Source: Coptis chinensis (taxonomy: Eukaryota > Streptophyta > Magnoliopsida > Ranunculales > Ranunculaceae). Taken from it: a DNA stretch of 64,000 nucleotides. The stretch is taken from the NCBI GenBank assembly GCA_015680905.1, contig JADFTS010000045.1, positions 181,001 to 245,000 on the forward strand. The letters run 5' to 3'. Numbering within the stretch: position 1 is the stretch's first letter; every line of letters starts with the position of its first letter. This document shows, piece by piece, positions 21,151 through 32,918 of the stretch. A program made the position numbers and the translations under genes. The notes under the pieces were generated by a model. That model was given only the letters and a program-made list of their open reading frames with translations. It did no database searches and was not told the origin of the DNA.

Positions 21151-21435
21151 TAAATGCGAGTGCAGAAAATATGGAATACGTGGTGTTGGTTGATCGATAC
21201 CAGAATACGGAGGAAAGAAGGTATGTTTTATGAATAATAGTTAAATACAATGTTGATGTCGAGTGTCGAATGTCGACATCATTTTTATTGTATGTCGAAA
21301 GCATAAGTAGATGTTACTAATTAAGGGAGCTAGTAATCAGAAATAGTGCAACAATAGTTTATTAGAAAGGAAACAAGGGTAGGCGAAGTAGCCTATTACA
21401 GGTCGAAATAAAAGATAAAAATGTAGGAAACAAGG
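21151..21435. other. Tat 3' non-coding region
   Basis: No coding similarity was seen. It contains GTCGAGTGTCGAATGTCGAC-like short repeats near 21258. Confidence 0.4.
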
Positions 21436-21702
21436 TTAATCATCATCTTCATCGTTATCATCATCTTCGTCTTCATCTTCATCTTCATCATCACCATCTT
21501 CACCATCATCTTCATCAGTATAAATACTAGGATTTTCTTCATCTTCATCGTCGTTATTTTTGGTGTAGCCATAAAAATGTGGATCTTCCAACCATTCATT
21601 GGTAGTATTTTTCATTTTCTTCTTCTTTAGTATCTTCTTCTTTGTTTTCTTCTTCTTCTTTAGTTTCATGGTTTTAATGCTCTTCATCATCAGAGAGGTC
21701 AA
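21436..21702 (-). CDS. Antisense acidic low-complexity ORF (88 codons)
   Basis: The minus-strand frame starts MTSLMMKSIKTMKLKKKK, passes a lysine-rich stretch and a short non-repetitive core (NEWLEDPHFYGYTKN), and ends in a long Asp/Glu run. It lies in antisense between the Tat integrase and the expected 3' LTR. Some Tat-lineage elements, for example maize Grande, are known to carry an antisense gene in this position, so it may be a remnant of one. Low-complexity GAT/GAA repeats can also create such frames by chance, so protein status is uncertain. Confidence 0.3.
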   Translation of the reverse strand: MTSLMMKSIKTMKLKKKKKTKKKILKKKKMKNTTNEWLEDPHFYGYTKNNDDEDEENPSIYTDEDDGEDGDDEDEDEDEDDDNDEDDD

Positions 21703-22129
21703 TGTTGTGACAATCAGACTAGCGTTCGGGGAGAGAATGATCGGGTAAAACCATAGTAATGACCAGAATAATAAGGAAGAGGGATGTAGAATTCATGTTT
21801 TTTCTCTAAGATAATAAGTAAGGAAGTTGAAAGAGATAGGTTAAAATGCAAAGTTTCAAAGGTTTTTTAAAGGAAAAATACTGGGTACGAATACGAGTGT
21901 TTAATGTTGATATGATATGAAAAAGAGGAGTATTAATGGTAGGTGAGCATGAAAACGAGGAGATAGTACGAAAAAGCTATTATCTTCGTTGTATGTGCAC
22001 GGGACAGTCAGAAGTTTGAAGGATGTTTGTGCAATCAGTTTTGGTTTTTGAGCCTGTTAAGATAGTACTTTGTGAGTCAAAGGAATATTTATTGGTTATA
22101 ATAAATGCATGGCAAAGAATAATAAAATA
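21703..22129. other. Tat 3' region, non-coding
   Basis: AT-rich sequence with no recognised gene. It leads into the 65-bp tandem array. Confidence 0.4.
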
Positions 22130-22401
22130 GTATATGATAAGTATCGATACTACTTTTAGTGGGAGTGGTATCGAAACTCGTTTTAAAATTCAAGTATATG
22201 ATAAGTATCGATACTACTTTTAGTGGGAGTGGTATCGAAACTCGTTTTAAAAATTCAAGTATATGATAAGTATCGATACTATTTTTAGTGGGACTGGTAT
22301 CGAAATTCGTTTTAATAATTCAAGTATATGATAAGTATCGATACTACTTTTGGTGGGAGTGGTATCGAAACTCGTTTTAAAAATTCAAGTATATGATAAG
22401 T
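22130..22401. repeat. 65-bp tandem array, left part (four copies and a partial one)
   Basis: GTATATGATAAGTATCGATA starts units at 22130, 22194, 22259, 22324 and 22389, spaced 64-65 bp. Each unit contains the perfect palindrome GTATCGATAC and then GGTATCGAAACTCG. The array is cut at 22401 by the Athila-like element and continues at 32799. Confidence 0.92.
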
Positions 22402-24002
22402 TGATAAATGCTCAAAAAGCGTATTTTAACCCTCGATTATACCTCTTGTTTAGCCATCTTAGTGGACTAATAGTACTTGTAAATTATGTTTTATGATTCA
22501 TAGGTGAAAAAGAGAGTTTTGTGGAATATTAGAGAAAAAGGGGTAAAACGGAGCAATTCGGAGCATTAAGGATCACATGGGAAGCCCGTGGACAATCATG
22601 GAGAAGGCCAAGGAATTGAAGCTATTAAAGATTAGACTTGGACCTATTTTAAAGCCTATTTGAAATACCAAGGCCAAAGGATTCGTTGCTTGGACCAAAG
22701 CCCACAAAAGAGGATAGAAGAATAGAGCAAAAGAGGGAAAATAGACTTCCGTGATCGGGACGATGGATCGAAGGCGTCAGACGATTGCTTTCAGCGTCGA
22801 GACGCATGGATCGTGCGTCTAGACCCATGAAACGACACTGTAGCCACTTCCTTTTCAGTTTTGGAGACGAAGTTGGACTCTGAAAGAAGTTGATTTGTAT
22901 TAGGAAACAAATGGCGGTTTTGAATGCTTCTAGAACTCATTGTAACCCCTATAAATAGAGGACCTAAGTGCCTCATGTAATTTGCCAATTCACTTATACT
23001 CTTGTCTCCAGAACTTGAGGCAGAAAGAGATTAATAATAAAAGATTCGGTTTTAACTAGTCGAGTCTTAATAAATTAGTCTTTCTAGTCTTATGTTCTTC
23101 GACTCTTCTTCTTCTCGTTCTTCGTGTTCTTCCTTATTTATGGAAGGCTAATCCTCTCCTTCAAGGGAGGAGATGCAACCGGTGCTTAGGGTTTGTTGAT
23201 TTTTATGGTTCATGGTGTTTTTCAATCAAGTTAGTTATTTATGTTTTTAGTTATTAGTTCCATTGCCCAGACCAGGGGATGGAAGTATAGATTAAGGTTT
23301 TTATTTATTGCAATCGAATATCATGCTAGTTTAGGGTTTTATTTATTGCAATTGAATATTTGCTAGTGACATGCTTTTATTTATTGCAATTGAATATAAT
23401 GCTAGAATTGGGTTCTATTTTTTGTAATTCAATATTATACTATTATTCTCTACTTTTCTTCCAGTTGTGTAGTGTTTTAGAGTAAGGGAAGTATTCCTTG
23501 TGTTTGCCTTAGATGGTGATTCACTGAATAACTGCCCAAGCTCACATAAAAGGAAAGAAGATATTAATAGCATAAACATAGGAACAACCTTAAGTAGAGT
23601 TATTCATTAACGATGTTTTGCCCAAGAGGGCATCGGCACTCGCTCGATTGCCTAATTGTAGTCTACTCGTGAGAAAAACCATGAAGCGAAAGGTCACAAA
23701 TCGATGGTATTGGTGTATTCTAATTAATCTCTTGAATTCCCTCTCTTATAAATTCTCAATAGTTTAGTTAGTTTAGTTTAGTTTAGCATTAGAATCTACA
23801 ATATCTATAATCATAGTTTTTAATCCCTCAAACCCCCCTTTCCAGTCCTGTCCTTCATATAAACATACACTTAAAAGTGGAACGATACCCTACTCATCCT
23901 TTACTTATTGAAGGATAATTAGGTTTTGATACACTTCTATTTTGTTCAACGACCATCATCTATCGCCATATACCATCTCATACACAAAAGGAGCACGTGT
24001 CA
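22402..24002 (+). repeat. 5' LTR of the Athila-like element
   Basis: Starts TGATAAATGCTC and ends GTGTCA two bases before the primer-binding site. It contains three or so degenerate copies of TTTATTTATTGCAATTGAATAT near 23310-23430 and a TATAAATA-type box in CCCTATAAATAGAGGACC near 22949, a likely promoter for the element's transcript. Confidence 0.88.
22949..22960 (+). promoter_or_regulatory. Candidate TATA box in the 5' LTR
   Basis: CTATAAATAGAG inside the LTR matches a plant TATA box. The same sequence is kept in the other two LTR copies (near 30174 and 31746). A start site would be expected about 30 bases downstream. Confidence 0.55.
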
Positions 24003-24004
24003 AA

Positions 24005-24017
24005 TGGCGCCACTGCC
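24005..24017 (+). other. Primer-binding site (tRNA-Asp type)
   Basis: TGGCGCCACTGCC follows the 5' LTR after two bases. It matches the 3' end of plant tRNA-Asp except for two positions (AC in place of GT). Athila and Tat elements commonly use this primer. Confidence 0.75.
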
Positions 24018-24542
24018 ATTTTAAGTTGTTTATGTTTAACGTTTTCTTTCAAGATTAGAACTTTGGATCTTAAGGTAATTTTAGACGCATCATCCATCCT
24101 TTTAAGAAAGAAAGAAGCTTGAAGGACATCTCGAAGATAAGATCTACCATCTAGTTTAGTCGAATCTTCATTCTTTTTTTTTCATTCTTAGTATAGTTGC
24201 ATCGTAGTTTAGTATTATTACTTTCTAGTATAATTGCATTTATGACCTTTTCAATAATTGAAGTTGTAAGCCAACATAGCGAAACATCAAACTCTAGTGT
24301 TTCTTGTCTGAATCTTGACAAACAGACTATCGTCTGTGGGCTGTGGTACTTAAGCAATCCTAGTGATTCATCATAACCCTAGAAGAGACAACTTTAGACA
24401 ACGGGCGAGATACTAGCTGCAAAGCTCAACCCAGTTGAAGGAAAGTAGTTTTGCATAATTTAGAATAGTTGCATATTAGTTTAATTGCATTCAAGCATAG
24501 TAGGATAGTTTTTCATCACCTTCGTATAGCATTTTCTAGTGT

Positions 24543-27500
24543 ATGCCCCGTTGTCCCAATCGTCGTCCAATAAGAACACAATAGTGGACAAGGTTTAACA
24601 ACCGACTCACAAGAATACTAGACAAGATTGATACAATGGTCGCACGCAATGATGGAGGTGTTGTGGACCTAAATAATCCTAAAGCTATCCCACCCATGCA
24701 AGCACAGCAGAGGAAGAAGCTGAGCGATTTCTATTCGCCAATCATTGGAGACCCACCCAGTAGTATTGTTTTTCCAGAGACAGAATCTAATCAGTTTGAA
24801 CTTAGAGCATCAATAATCTCTATGCTTCCAAAGTTCAATGGTCCAGACAATGTTCAGCCATATGTTCACATGAACAAGTTTCTATCAGTCCTCAGAACTT
24901 TCAAGAACCAGAATATCAGGGATGAGAGTATCAAGTTAATTCTTTTTTCACACTCACTCGAAGGTAAAGCATCCGAATGGTTAACTGCACAGCTGATCAA
25001 TTCAATCAACAACTAGGAGAAGTTGAGAACAAAGTTAATGAACAAGTTCTACCCACCCCAGAAGATAGATGCCATGCAGCAAGATATCAATAATTTCAAA
25101 GGAAAGGCGACTGAAGAATATCATTGTAGGTGGGAGCGATTTAACAATCTGCTAGTCTTGTGTCCACATCATGGATACGACAAGAGCATACTGGCTCATT
25201 TTTTCTATCGAGGACTCTCGATGATGAACAAGCAGATGATACAGTCAATGCACAAAGGCAAGTTTACATCGATGGATGGAGAGGAAGCTTACAACTTTCT
25301 CGAGAATTTAGCTGAAGAAACACAACAATGGACTACTAGCAATGAGGATGTAGCTAGAATGGAGGGGGAGCCAAAGCAATTTGGTTACCAAGCACATGAA
25401 CAATCAGATCAAGAACTGAAGTTTATATTGGCCAGCCTGGCCACCAACATTGAAACTTTGAGTAAGAAATTCAATCAGTTCTCCATGAATCCCTCCAAGA
25501 TCAACAAGTCTCAAGCTAAATCTCTCCCAGTCATGCAAGCTAGCCGATACTGCAAAGTCTGTTTAGACACTTCCCATGCAACTCTAGAATGTCATGGTTA
25601 CTATCAACATGCATCAGTTGGAGAGTACAATTTAAACTCATTTCAGAGGCCAAACCAAGGTGGTAATAACTTTCAAGGCAATTATTAGAGACAGAACATT
25701 GGACCCCCAGGTTCTCAAGATCAAAGTTATATTCCACAGACAAGTCAAGCTTCGCAATTGGTTCCTCAACAACAATTATACTCTCAGCAGAATTCCAATA
25801 CAAGTGGAGAGTTAGTGCCTGATCCTAGGAGAAATTATGCCGCACCTACGAACCTAGAGAATGATATTACTTTGCTATCACAAAAAAATCAGAAGTTTGA
25901 AAGTGTTCTAGAGCTTATTGCACAGTCTCAGCTCAATCTCCAGCAATCTTAGGCAAGTCAATGTTCTAGAATGGAGTCTCTAGAGGCTAAGGTCGACCAA
26001 CTCACTACTGCTTTGTATGTAAAGACACAAGCCACTCAACCTAGCTTATTGGAACCGATATCGAGGAGTAAAGATGTATTCCACACTGGGACAATTTCTA
26101 GTACTGATCACCTCCATGATCATGTCAACTCAGTTACTACTCTCATATCAGGATTGAAGATAGACAACAAGGTTGACTTACCTTCTCATGATGACATTTT
26201 CACAGAGCAATCGGTCAAGATTTCAAATGAAGTTCGAAAGGAAGTGGGGGAAATCCTTTCCACTCCTAATTGTCAAGATGAGCAAGACAAGATATGCAAA
26301 AATGCCAAAGAGAAAGAAGAGCAGACACATGCTGATGTGTTTGTACCAAAGGCACCTTTTCCTATGTTTTTTGCTCAAAGCAAAAAGGACAAGCAATTTT
26401 TAGAGATGAAGGAGGCATTTGAGAAAGATAACATCAATATCCCATTTCTCAAAGCAATCAAGCAGTTGCCATCATATGCCAAATTCTTGAAGAATGCATG
26501 CAACATAAAGAGAAGTACTCATGTTCCAAAGCAAGCGTTTCTAGCTGGACAAACAACATCTGTTATCCATCAGCAAGCTCCAGTCAAGCTCAAAGATCCA
26601 GGAAGTCCTACAATATCATGCAAGATAGGAGAAAAATTCACAGGTAATGCTCTTTTAGACCTTGGTGCTAGTGTTAATCTCTTGCCATATCATGTGTACC
26701 AAGCGTTGGGCCTGGAGAACCTAAAGCCTACAAAAGTCAAATTGAAGTTAGCTGACCATTCTACCAAGATTCCCAGAGGCATAGTTGAGGATGTTCTTGT
26801 TCAAGTAGCCGATTTCTACTATCCAGTGGATTTCATTGTGATAGACACCTAGGAGGCCTTTGATAAAATTCCAATTATTCTAGGCCAATCTTTCCTCGCT
26901 ACCGCAAAAGCTTTGATAAATTGTCACAACGGTGAAATGAAGATCAACTTTGGTAAGATGTCCATGGACATAAATATCTTTCACATGTTGCATAAGGATT
27001 ATGATGACGCCGAAGGTGGAGAGGTGTACTTCCTTGATAGCATGATACAAGAATTCATCCCATTCGAAGATACAATTGAAAGTGCTCAATCTACAAAAAA
27101 CTGTGATGAACCTGAGAACCCCACCACGGAGGCATTGCTAGCCATGTTCTTGAAATCTCTGCAGAAAATTCAGGATTTAAGTGAGCAGAATGGAAAATTG
27201 GCAAAGAGAGTATCATATCTTGAGAAGATGAACTCTACATTTCAGGATGAACAACAAACTTCTTCCCAGAAAAATCAGTTGCAAGAGAATCAGTTTGATG
27301 AAGTTTTGGAAAAACAACAAAATCTAGAAACTGAAATGAGTCTTCTGAAGCAGAAAATGGACCATATTGATAAGAAGCATTTTACTATTGAAGCTTTTTC
27401 CACACCATCATTGTCTGAACGAGAGAAGTATGTGAACCAGTTTACCACCCACCATGAGCGTAGTCAGCCAGACATCCATTATCATTACTGTGGTGGTAAA

Positions 27501-27746
27501 GGGCACATCAGATACTATTGTCCTGTTAGAAAGAAATATTTTTGTCAATCTTCTACACAGAGGAACCACAAGGCCTATCACACAATCATCAGACCTGAAA
27601 TAGTTCAAGGTAGAGAAGCAACTTCACCAGCAATCTTTCCAGCATACCAAGGAGTATTTTTGATAACCCACAAGGTGAGACCTCCTCGTTTTCCAAGCAT
27701 TCGTCAAATTTGGGTAAGAAAATCTGATCTCCTCACTCCAAATTGA
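24543..27746 (+). pseudogene. Athila-like gag-protease polyprotein with coiled coil and second zinc box, five in-frame TAG codons
   Basis: From ATG 24543 to TGA 27744 a single frame of 1,068 codons has no indel. It is interrupted only by TAG at 24582, 25014, 25686, 25950 and 26850. Gag capsid motifs come first (PKFNGPDNVQPYVHMNKFL, ASEWLTAQL, NKFYPPQK, TEEYHCRWERFNNLL). A CCHC knuckle, CKVCLDTSHATLEC, lies near 25552. The protease loop LLDLGASVNLLP is near 26652 and IILGQSFLATAKALI near 26875. Then come a coiled coil (about 27160-27390) and a second knuckle-like box YCGGKGHIRYYC near 27485 that lacks its first Cys. No RT or integrase follows. Gag assembles the particle and the protease cuts the polyprotein. 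The TAG codons block translation unless read through. Confidence 0.82.
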
Positions 27747-29619
27747 TAATACATGATATAATAGATAGTCTTAGGGATCTGACTTAAAAAGACCTAACAA
27801 AAAAAAAATCTTGGTAAAAGGAAATGTTCTTATTTTTGGGATTAATTTTGATTTTGATTGGTAATATCCTACTTTTTCTCATCCATTTCATTTACTTCTT
27901 TATACATTGAGGTCAATGCATGCATAAGTAGGGGGTGGGTGTACTTGAGAAATGAATTTCGAAAATTACTTTTCAAAAACAAAAATATTTTTATTTCTAT
28001 ATCAGTAGCATGAGAAAAATGAATTTTAATGATGAGTCTGGGATATAGATTCTATACTGTTTAGTGTTGAGTTTGATAGATAGTTGATATTATTGATTTC
28101 ATTACCGCTTAGACTATTTATTATGCTCGGACATAGTTCTTGTTGATAGAATTCTTTATCAATACACCACTATAGTACTTGGTCAGTTTTGTGTACTTTT
28201 TCTAGAAAGGAGATTTAACCCCTAGTAAACTGGAAGTAGATTTTTTAGACTTAGCCCGTGAGACTTGAGCTTTATACCCATTCTTTGGAGAGTTCTTACA
28301 AAAATTCCGAGTCTTAGTGACTCAACATCTTTCAGTTCTTTATGTCGTTGTAATATAGTCTCATTATTCGTTGATTTGGTTAATCATGAAGTGACATCAA
28401 CTGGGGAGATAGACATTAGGTCTTGTAGTCTATTCGAAACAAAGGATCATACTGATAAGTCAAATAGTGAACCTATTCAGCCTTTATCCCACCTAGTAGG
28501 ACCATCATGTTAAACCCTTTTGAGCCTTACAATAAGCCATTTTCTTTCATAAAACCCTTTATCCTTTACCCAACTCCAGACAAGGAGTATAGCCAAAATC
28601 TTTATCAGCCATACCCATATGTTTCTGAGAATACGAGGGGCACAAAGAGGAAGAAATAGCCAAAAAGGAAGATTACGAGGAAATACCAGAGAGATACAAT
28701 GAAGACCATCATTCTATTCTAAGTGAAAGAAGCTAGTGGAAAACAAGCATATCCAGTACTAATCAAGGATATACCACTGAGCTAAAAAAAAAAGTTGAAC
28801 AGAATGGATGGAAAAGCTAAGACAAAGGAAGAATTTTCTCTACAATACAAGATTTGAAGAAATCTTCCAAAGAAAGAAGTAAAACCCTTAGTGTTTTTCA
28901 GAAACAACCTTTGAATCCTTTTTACCTTTCCTTCATAAACGAATACCCAAGCCAAGTTACAACCGACCTATCACTACAGTATGGTACGAAGTCTAGAATA
29001 TGTGAGAGGATGCTAAAGTGAAGAACCTGACACTTCATATGTGATTGACATTCTTTCCATGAGACTACTGTCATCTAGAAGTCTATTTTTCAAGGTAGTA
29101 TGTGGGATGTTCGTATTCATTATTCTTTTCCCCACATACATGAGGTAAAATAGTAGACCATCTTCGGAGAGATTCTTTTATGAGAGTATGACCAGTGAGG
29201 ATTGAAAGTTGAGATGATCTGCCTATGGTAAACTAGGGATTCTGTTTCTTAGATAGGAGAGTATAAGAGATTGACTAAGTACAAACATAAGCCTTGATTG
29301 AGAATTTTCTCAATTTTTACTATCTCCCATCATAATCTATGAGTCTTTGCAACAATATAGTTAGCAATGGAGACCGTCTGTTAGAGTAAGCACTAAGTGG
29401 GTAAGGAATTTCTCTCTCTGAAAAATACTATCATTCTTGAACATGCTATTCATTGATTTTGTGGGTATATCACCTGAAAACCCTCATGAGACTATAACTC
29501 GTCCTTTTTGGGGAACTTAAAGGTTTAAAGCTTTGTTGCATATGGTAAATGCAATCGCGATTTTTTATCACTTATCTATTTTTTTGAGCACTTATCTATT
29601 TTTTATCTTATTTGCTAAG
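27747..29619 (+). other. Athila-like internal non-coding region
   Basis: No RT, RNase H, integrase or env-like frame could be found in any frame; only short open stretches such as 28265-28513 occur. GGTCAATGCATGCATAAGTA followed by GGGGGTGGGTG near 27911-27940 resembles a second polypurine-tract-like region, as if an older 3' end lay here. Confidence 0.55.
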
Positions 29620-29647
29620 AGACTAGCAAAAGGCTAGTTGGGAGTTG
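29620..29647 (+). other. Region before the 3' LTR, putative polypurine tract
   Basis: AGACTAGCAAAAGGCTAG followed by TTGGGAGTTG directly precedes the LTR start TGATAAGTGC. The purine-rich GGGAG part is the likely primer for plus-strand synthesis, although it is shorter than usual. Confidence 0.45.
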
Positions 29648-31231
29648 TGATAAGTGCTCAAAAAGTGCATTTTAACCCTCGATTATACCTCTTGTTTAGC
29701 CATCTTAGTGGACTAATAGTATTTGTAAGTTAGGTTTTATGATTCTACAGGTGAAAAAGAGAGTTTTGTGGAATATTAAAAAAAAGGGGTAAAACATAGC
29801 AATTCGGAGCATTAAGGATCACATGGGAAGCCCGTGGACAATCATGGAGAAGGCCAAGGAATTGAAGCTATTAAAGATGCGACTTGGACCTATTTTAAGG
29901 CCTATTTGAAAGCCTAAGGCCAAAGGATTCGTTGCTTGGACCAAAGCCAGCAAAAGAGGATAGAAGGATAGAGCAAAAAGAGGGAAAATAGACTTCCATG
30001 GGGCGCATTGCTTTCGCTCGTCTAAGGCGATGGATCGTCGCCCAAACGCGCATGAAACGATACTATAGCCCCTTCCTTCTAAGTTTTGGAGACGAAGTTG
30101 GACTCTAAAAGAAGTTGATTTGTATTAGGAAACAAATGGCGGTTTGGAATGCTTCTAGAACTCATTGTAACCCCTATAAATAGAGGACCTAAGTGCCTCA
30201 TGTAATTTGCCAATTCACTTATACTCTTGTCTCCAGAACTTGAGGCAGAGAGAGATTAATAATAAAAGATTCGGTTTTAACTAGCCGAGTCTTAATAAAT
30301 TAGTCTTTCTAGTTTTATATTTTTCGACTCTTCTTCTTCTCGTTCTTCGTGTTCTTCCTTCTTTATGGAAGGCTGATCTTCTCTTTCAAGGGAGGAGATG
30401 AAGTCGGTGCTAAGGGTTCGTTGATTCTTCCAGTTCATGGTGTTCTTCAATCAGGTTTGTTTTTTGTGTTTTTAGTTATTAGTTTCATTGCCCAGACCAG
30501 GGGATGGAAGTATAGATTAAGGTTTTTATTTATTGCAATCGAATATCATGCTAGTTTAGGGTTTTATTTATTGCAATTGAATATTTGCTAGTGACATGCT
30601 TTTATTTATTGTAATTGAATATAATGCTAGAATAGGGTTTTATTTATTGTAATTGAATATTATACTATTATTCTATACTTTTCTTCTAGTTGTGTATTGT
30701 TTTAGAGTAAGGGAAGTATTCTTTGTTTTTGCCTTAGATGGTGATTCATTGAATAGCTGTCCAGGCTCACACAAAAGGAAAGAAGATATTAATAGAATAA
30801 ACATAGGGACAACCTTAAGTAGAGTTATTCATTAACGATGTTTTGTCCAAGAGGGCATCGGCACTCGCTCAATTGCCTAATTGTAGTCTACTTGTGAGAA
30901 CAACCATGAAGCATAAGGTCACAGATCAAAAGTATCGGTGGATTCTAATCCCTTGAATTCTCTCTCTTATAAATACTCAATAGTTTAGTTAGTTTAGTTT
31001 AGTTTAGCATTAGAATCTAAAATATCTATAATCATAGTTTTTAATCCCTCAAACCCCCTTCCCAGTCCTGTCCTTCATATAAACATACACTTAAAAGTGG
31101 AACGATACCCTACTCATCCTTTACTTATTGAGAGATAATTAGGTTTTGATACGTTTCTATTTTGTTCAACGACCATCATCTATCTACATCATCCATATAC
31201 CATCAATAACACACAAAAGGAGCGAGTGTCA
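29648..31231 (+). repeat. Second LTR of the Athila-like element
   Basis: Similar to 22402-24002 along its length, from TGATAAGTGCTCAAAAAGTG to GAGTGTCA. It follows the polypurine tract, so it is the 3' LTR of the internal region. It is followed by seven bases, AATGGTG, which resemble the first bases after a 5' LTR (AATGGCG). Confidence 0.88.
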
Positions 31232-31238
31232 AATGGTG

Positions 31239-32798
31239 TGATAAGTGCTCAAAAAGTGCATTTTAAACCTCGATTATACCTCTTGTTTAGCCATTTTAGT
31301 GGACTAATAGTATTTGTACGTTATGTTTTATGATTCTACAGGTGAAAAAGAGAGTTTTGTGGAATATTAGAGAAAAAGGGGTAAAACGGAGCAATTCGGA
31401 GCATTAAGGATCACATGGGAACCCCGTGGACAATCATGGAGAAGGCCAAGGAATTGAAGCTATTAAATATGCGACTTGGACCTATTTTAAAGCCTATTTG
31501 AAAGCCCAAGGCCAACGGATTCGTTGCTTGGACCAAAGCCCGCGAAAGAGGATAGAAGGATAGAGCAAAAGAGGGAAAATAGACTTCCGCATCTGGAACG
31601 CATGGATCGTGCGTCCAAACGCATGAAATGACACTGTAGCCACTTCCTTCTCAGTTTTGGAGACGAAGTTGGACTCTGAAAGAAGTTGATTTGTATTAGG
31701 AAACAAATGGCGGTTTGGAATGCTTCTAGAACTCATTGTAACCCCTATAAATAGAGGACCTAAGTGCCCCATGTAATTTGCCAATTTACTCATACTCTTG
31801 TCTCCAGAACTTGAGGCAGAGAGAGATTAATAATAAAAGATTCGGTTTTAACTAGCCGAGTCTTAATAAATTAGTCTTTCTAGTCTTATGTTCTTCGACT
31901 CTTCTTCTTCTCGTTCTTCGTGTTCTTCCTTCTTTATGGAAGGCTAATCTTCTCCTTCATGGGAGGAGATGAAGCCGGTTCTTAGGGTTCGTTGATTCTT
32001 CCGGTTCATGGTGTTCTTCAATCAGGTTAGTTCTTTGTGTTTTTAGTTATTAGTTCCATTGCCCAGACCAGGGGATGGAAGTATAGATTAAGGTTTTTAT
32101 TTATTGCAATCGAATATCATGCTAGTTTAGGGTTTTATTTATTGCAATTGAATATTGGCTAGTGACATGCTTTTATTTATTGTAATTGAATATAATGCTA
32201 GAATATTTATTTATTGTAATTGAATAGTATGCTATTATTCTCTACTTTTCTTCTAGTTGTATATTGTTTTAGAGTAAAGGAAGTATTCTTTGTGTTTGCC
32301 TTAGATGGTGATTCATTGAATAGCTGTCCAGGCTCACATAAAAAGAAAGAAGATATTAATAGCATAAACATAGGAACAACTTTAAGTAGAGTTATTTGTT
32401 AACGATATTTTGTCCAAGAGGGCATCGGCACTAGCTCGATTGCCTAATTATAGTCTACTTATGAGAACAACCATGAAGCAGAAGGTCATAGATCAAAAGT
32501 ATTGGTAGATTCTAATATCTTGAATTCCCTCTCTTATAAATTCTCAATAGTTTAGTTAATTTAGTTTAGTTTAGCATTAGAATCTAAAATCTCTACAATC
32601 ATAGTTTTTAATCCCTCAAACCCACTTTCCAGTCCTGTCTTTCACATAACATACACTTAAAAGTGGAACTATACCCTACTCATCCTTTATTTATTGAGGG
32701 ATAATTAGATTTTTATACGCTTCTATTTTGTTCAACGACCATCATCCATCTACATCATCCATACACCTTCTACACACACAAAAAAAAGGCAAGTGTCA
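31239..32798 (+). repeat. Third LTR of the Athila-like element
   Basis: A third copy of the same LTR, from TGATAAGTGCTCAAAAAGTG to AAGTGTCA. It is joined to the second LTR by the seven-base remnant and is followed by the right copy of the TAAGT duplication. Confidence 0.88.
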
Positions 32799-32918
32799 TA
32801 AGTATCGATACTACTTTTAGTGGGAGTGGTATCGAAACTCGTTTTAAAAATTAAAGTATATGATAAGTATCGATACTACTTTTAGTGGGAGTGGTATCGA
32901 AACTCGTTTTAAAAATTC
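32799..32918. repeat. 65-bp tandem array, right part (about two copies)
   Basis: Continuation of the 22130-22401 array: TAAGTATCGATACTACTTTT and GGTATCGAAACTCGTTTTAA recur twice. The last copy ends at ...AAAAATTC and the 600-bp satellite begins with no spacer. Confidence 0.9.

Larger units (their letters stand above)
22402..32798 (+). mobile_element. Athila-like Ty3/gypsy element, LTR-internal-LTR-LTR
   Basis: Three LTR copies share the start TGATAAGTGCTCAAAAAGTG (TGATAAATGCTC in the first) and the end GTGTCA. They lie at 22402-24002, 29648-31231 and 31239-32798. The flanks carry a perfect 5-bp duplication, TAAGT, at 22397-22401 and 32799-32803, so the whole 10.4-kb structure behaves as one insertion. 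The internal region has a tRNA-Asp-type primer site, a gag-protease frame, and no RT, RNase H or integrase. It is therefore non-autonomous. The gag and protease sequence style (LLDLGASVNLLP) points to the Athila lineage. Confidence 0.88.

Noticed and set aside
21396-21599. Second minus-strand Met/Lys-rich frame overlapping the acidic ORF
   Set aside because: It is the other-frame reading of the same GAT/GAA repeat.
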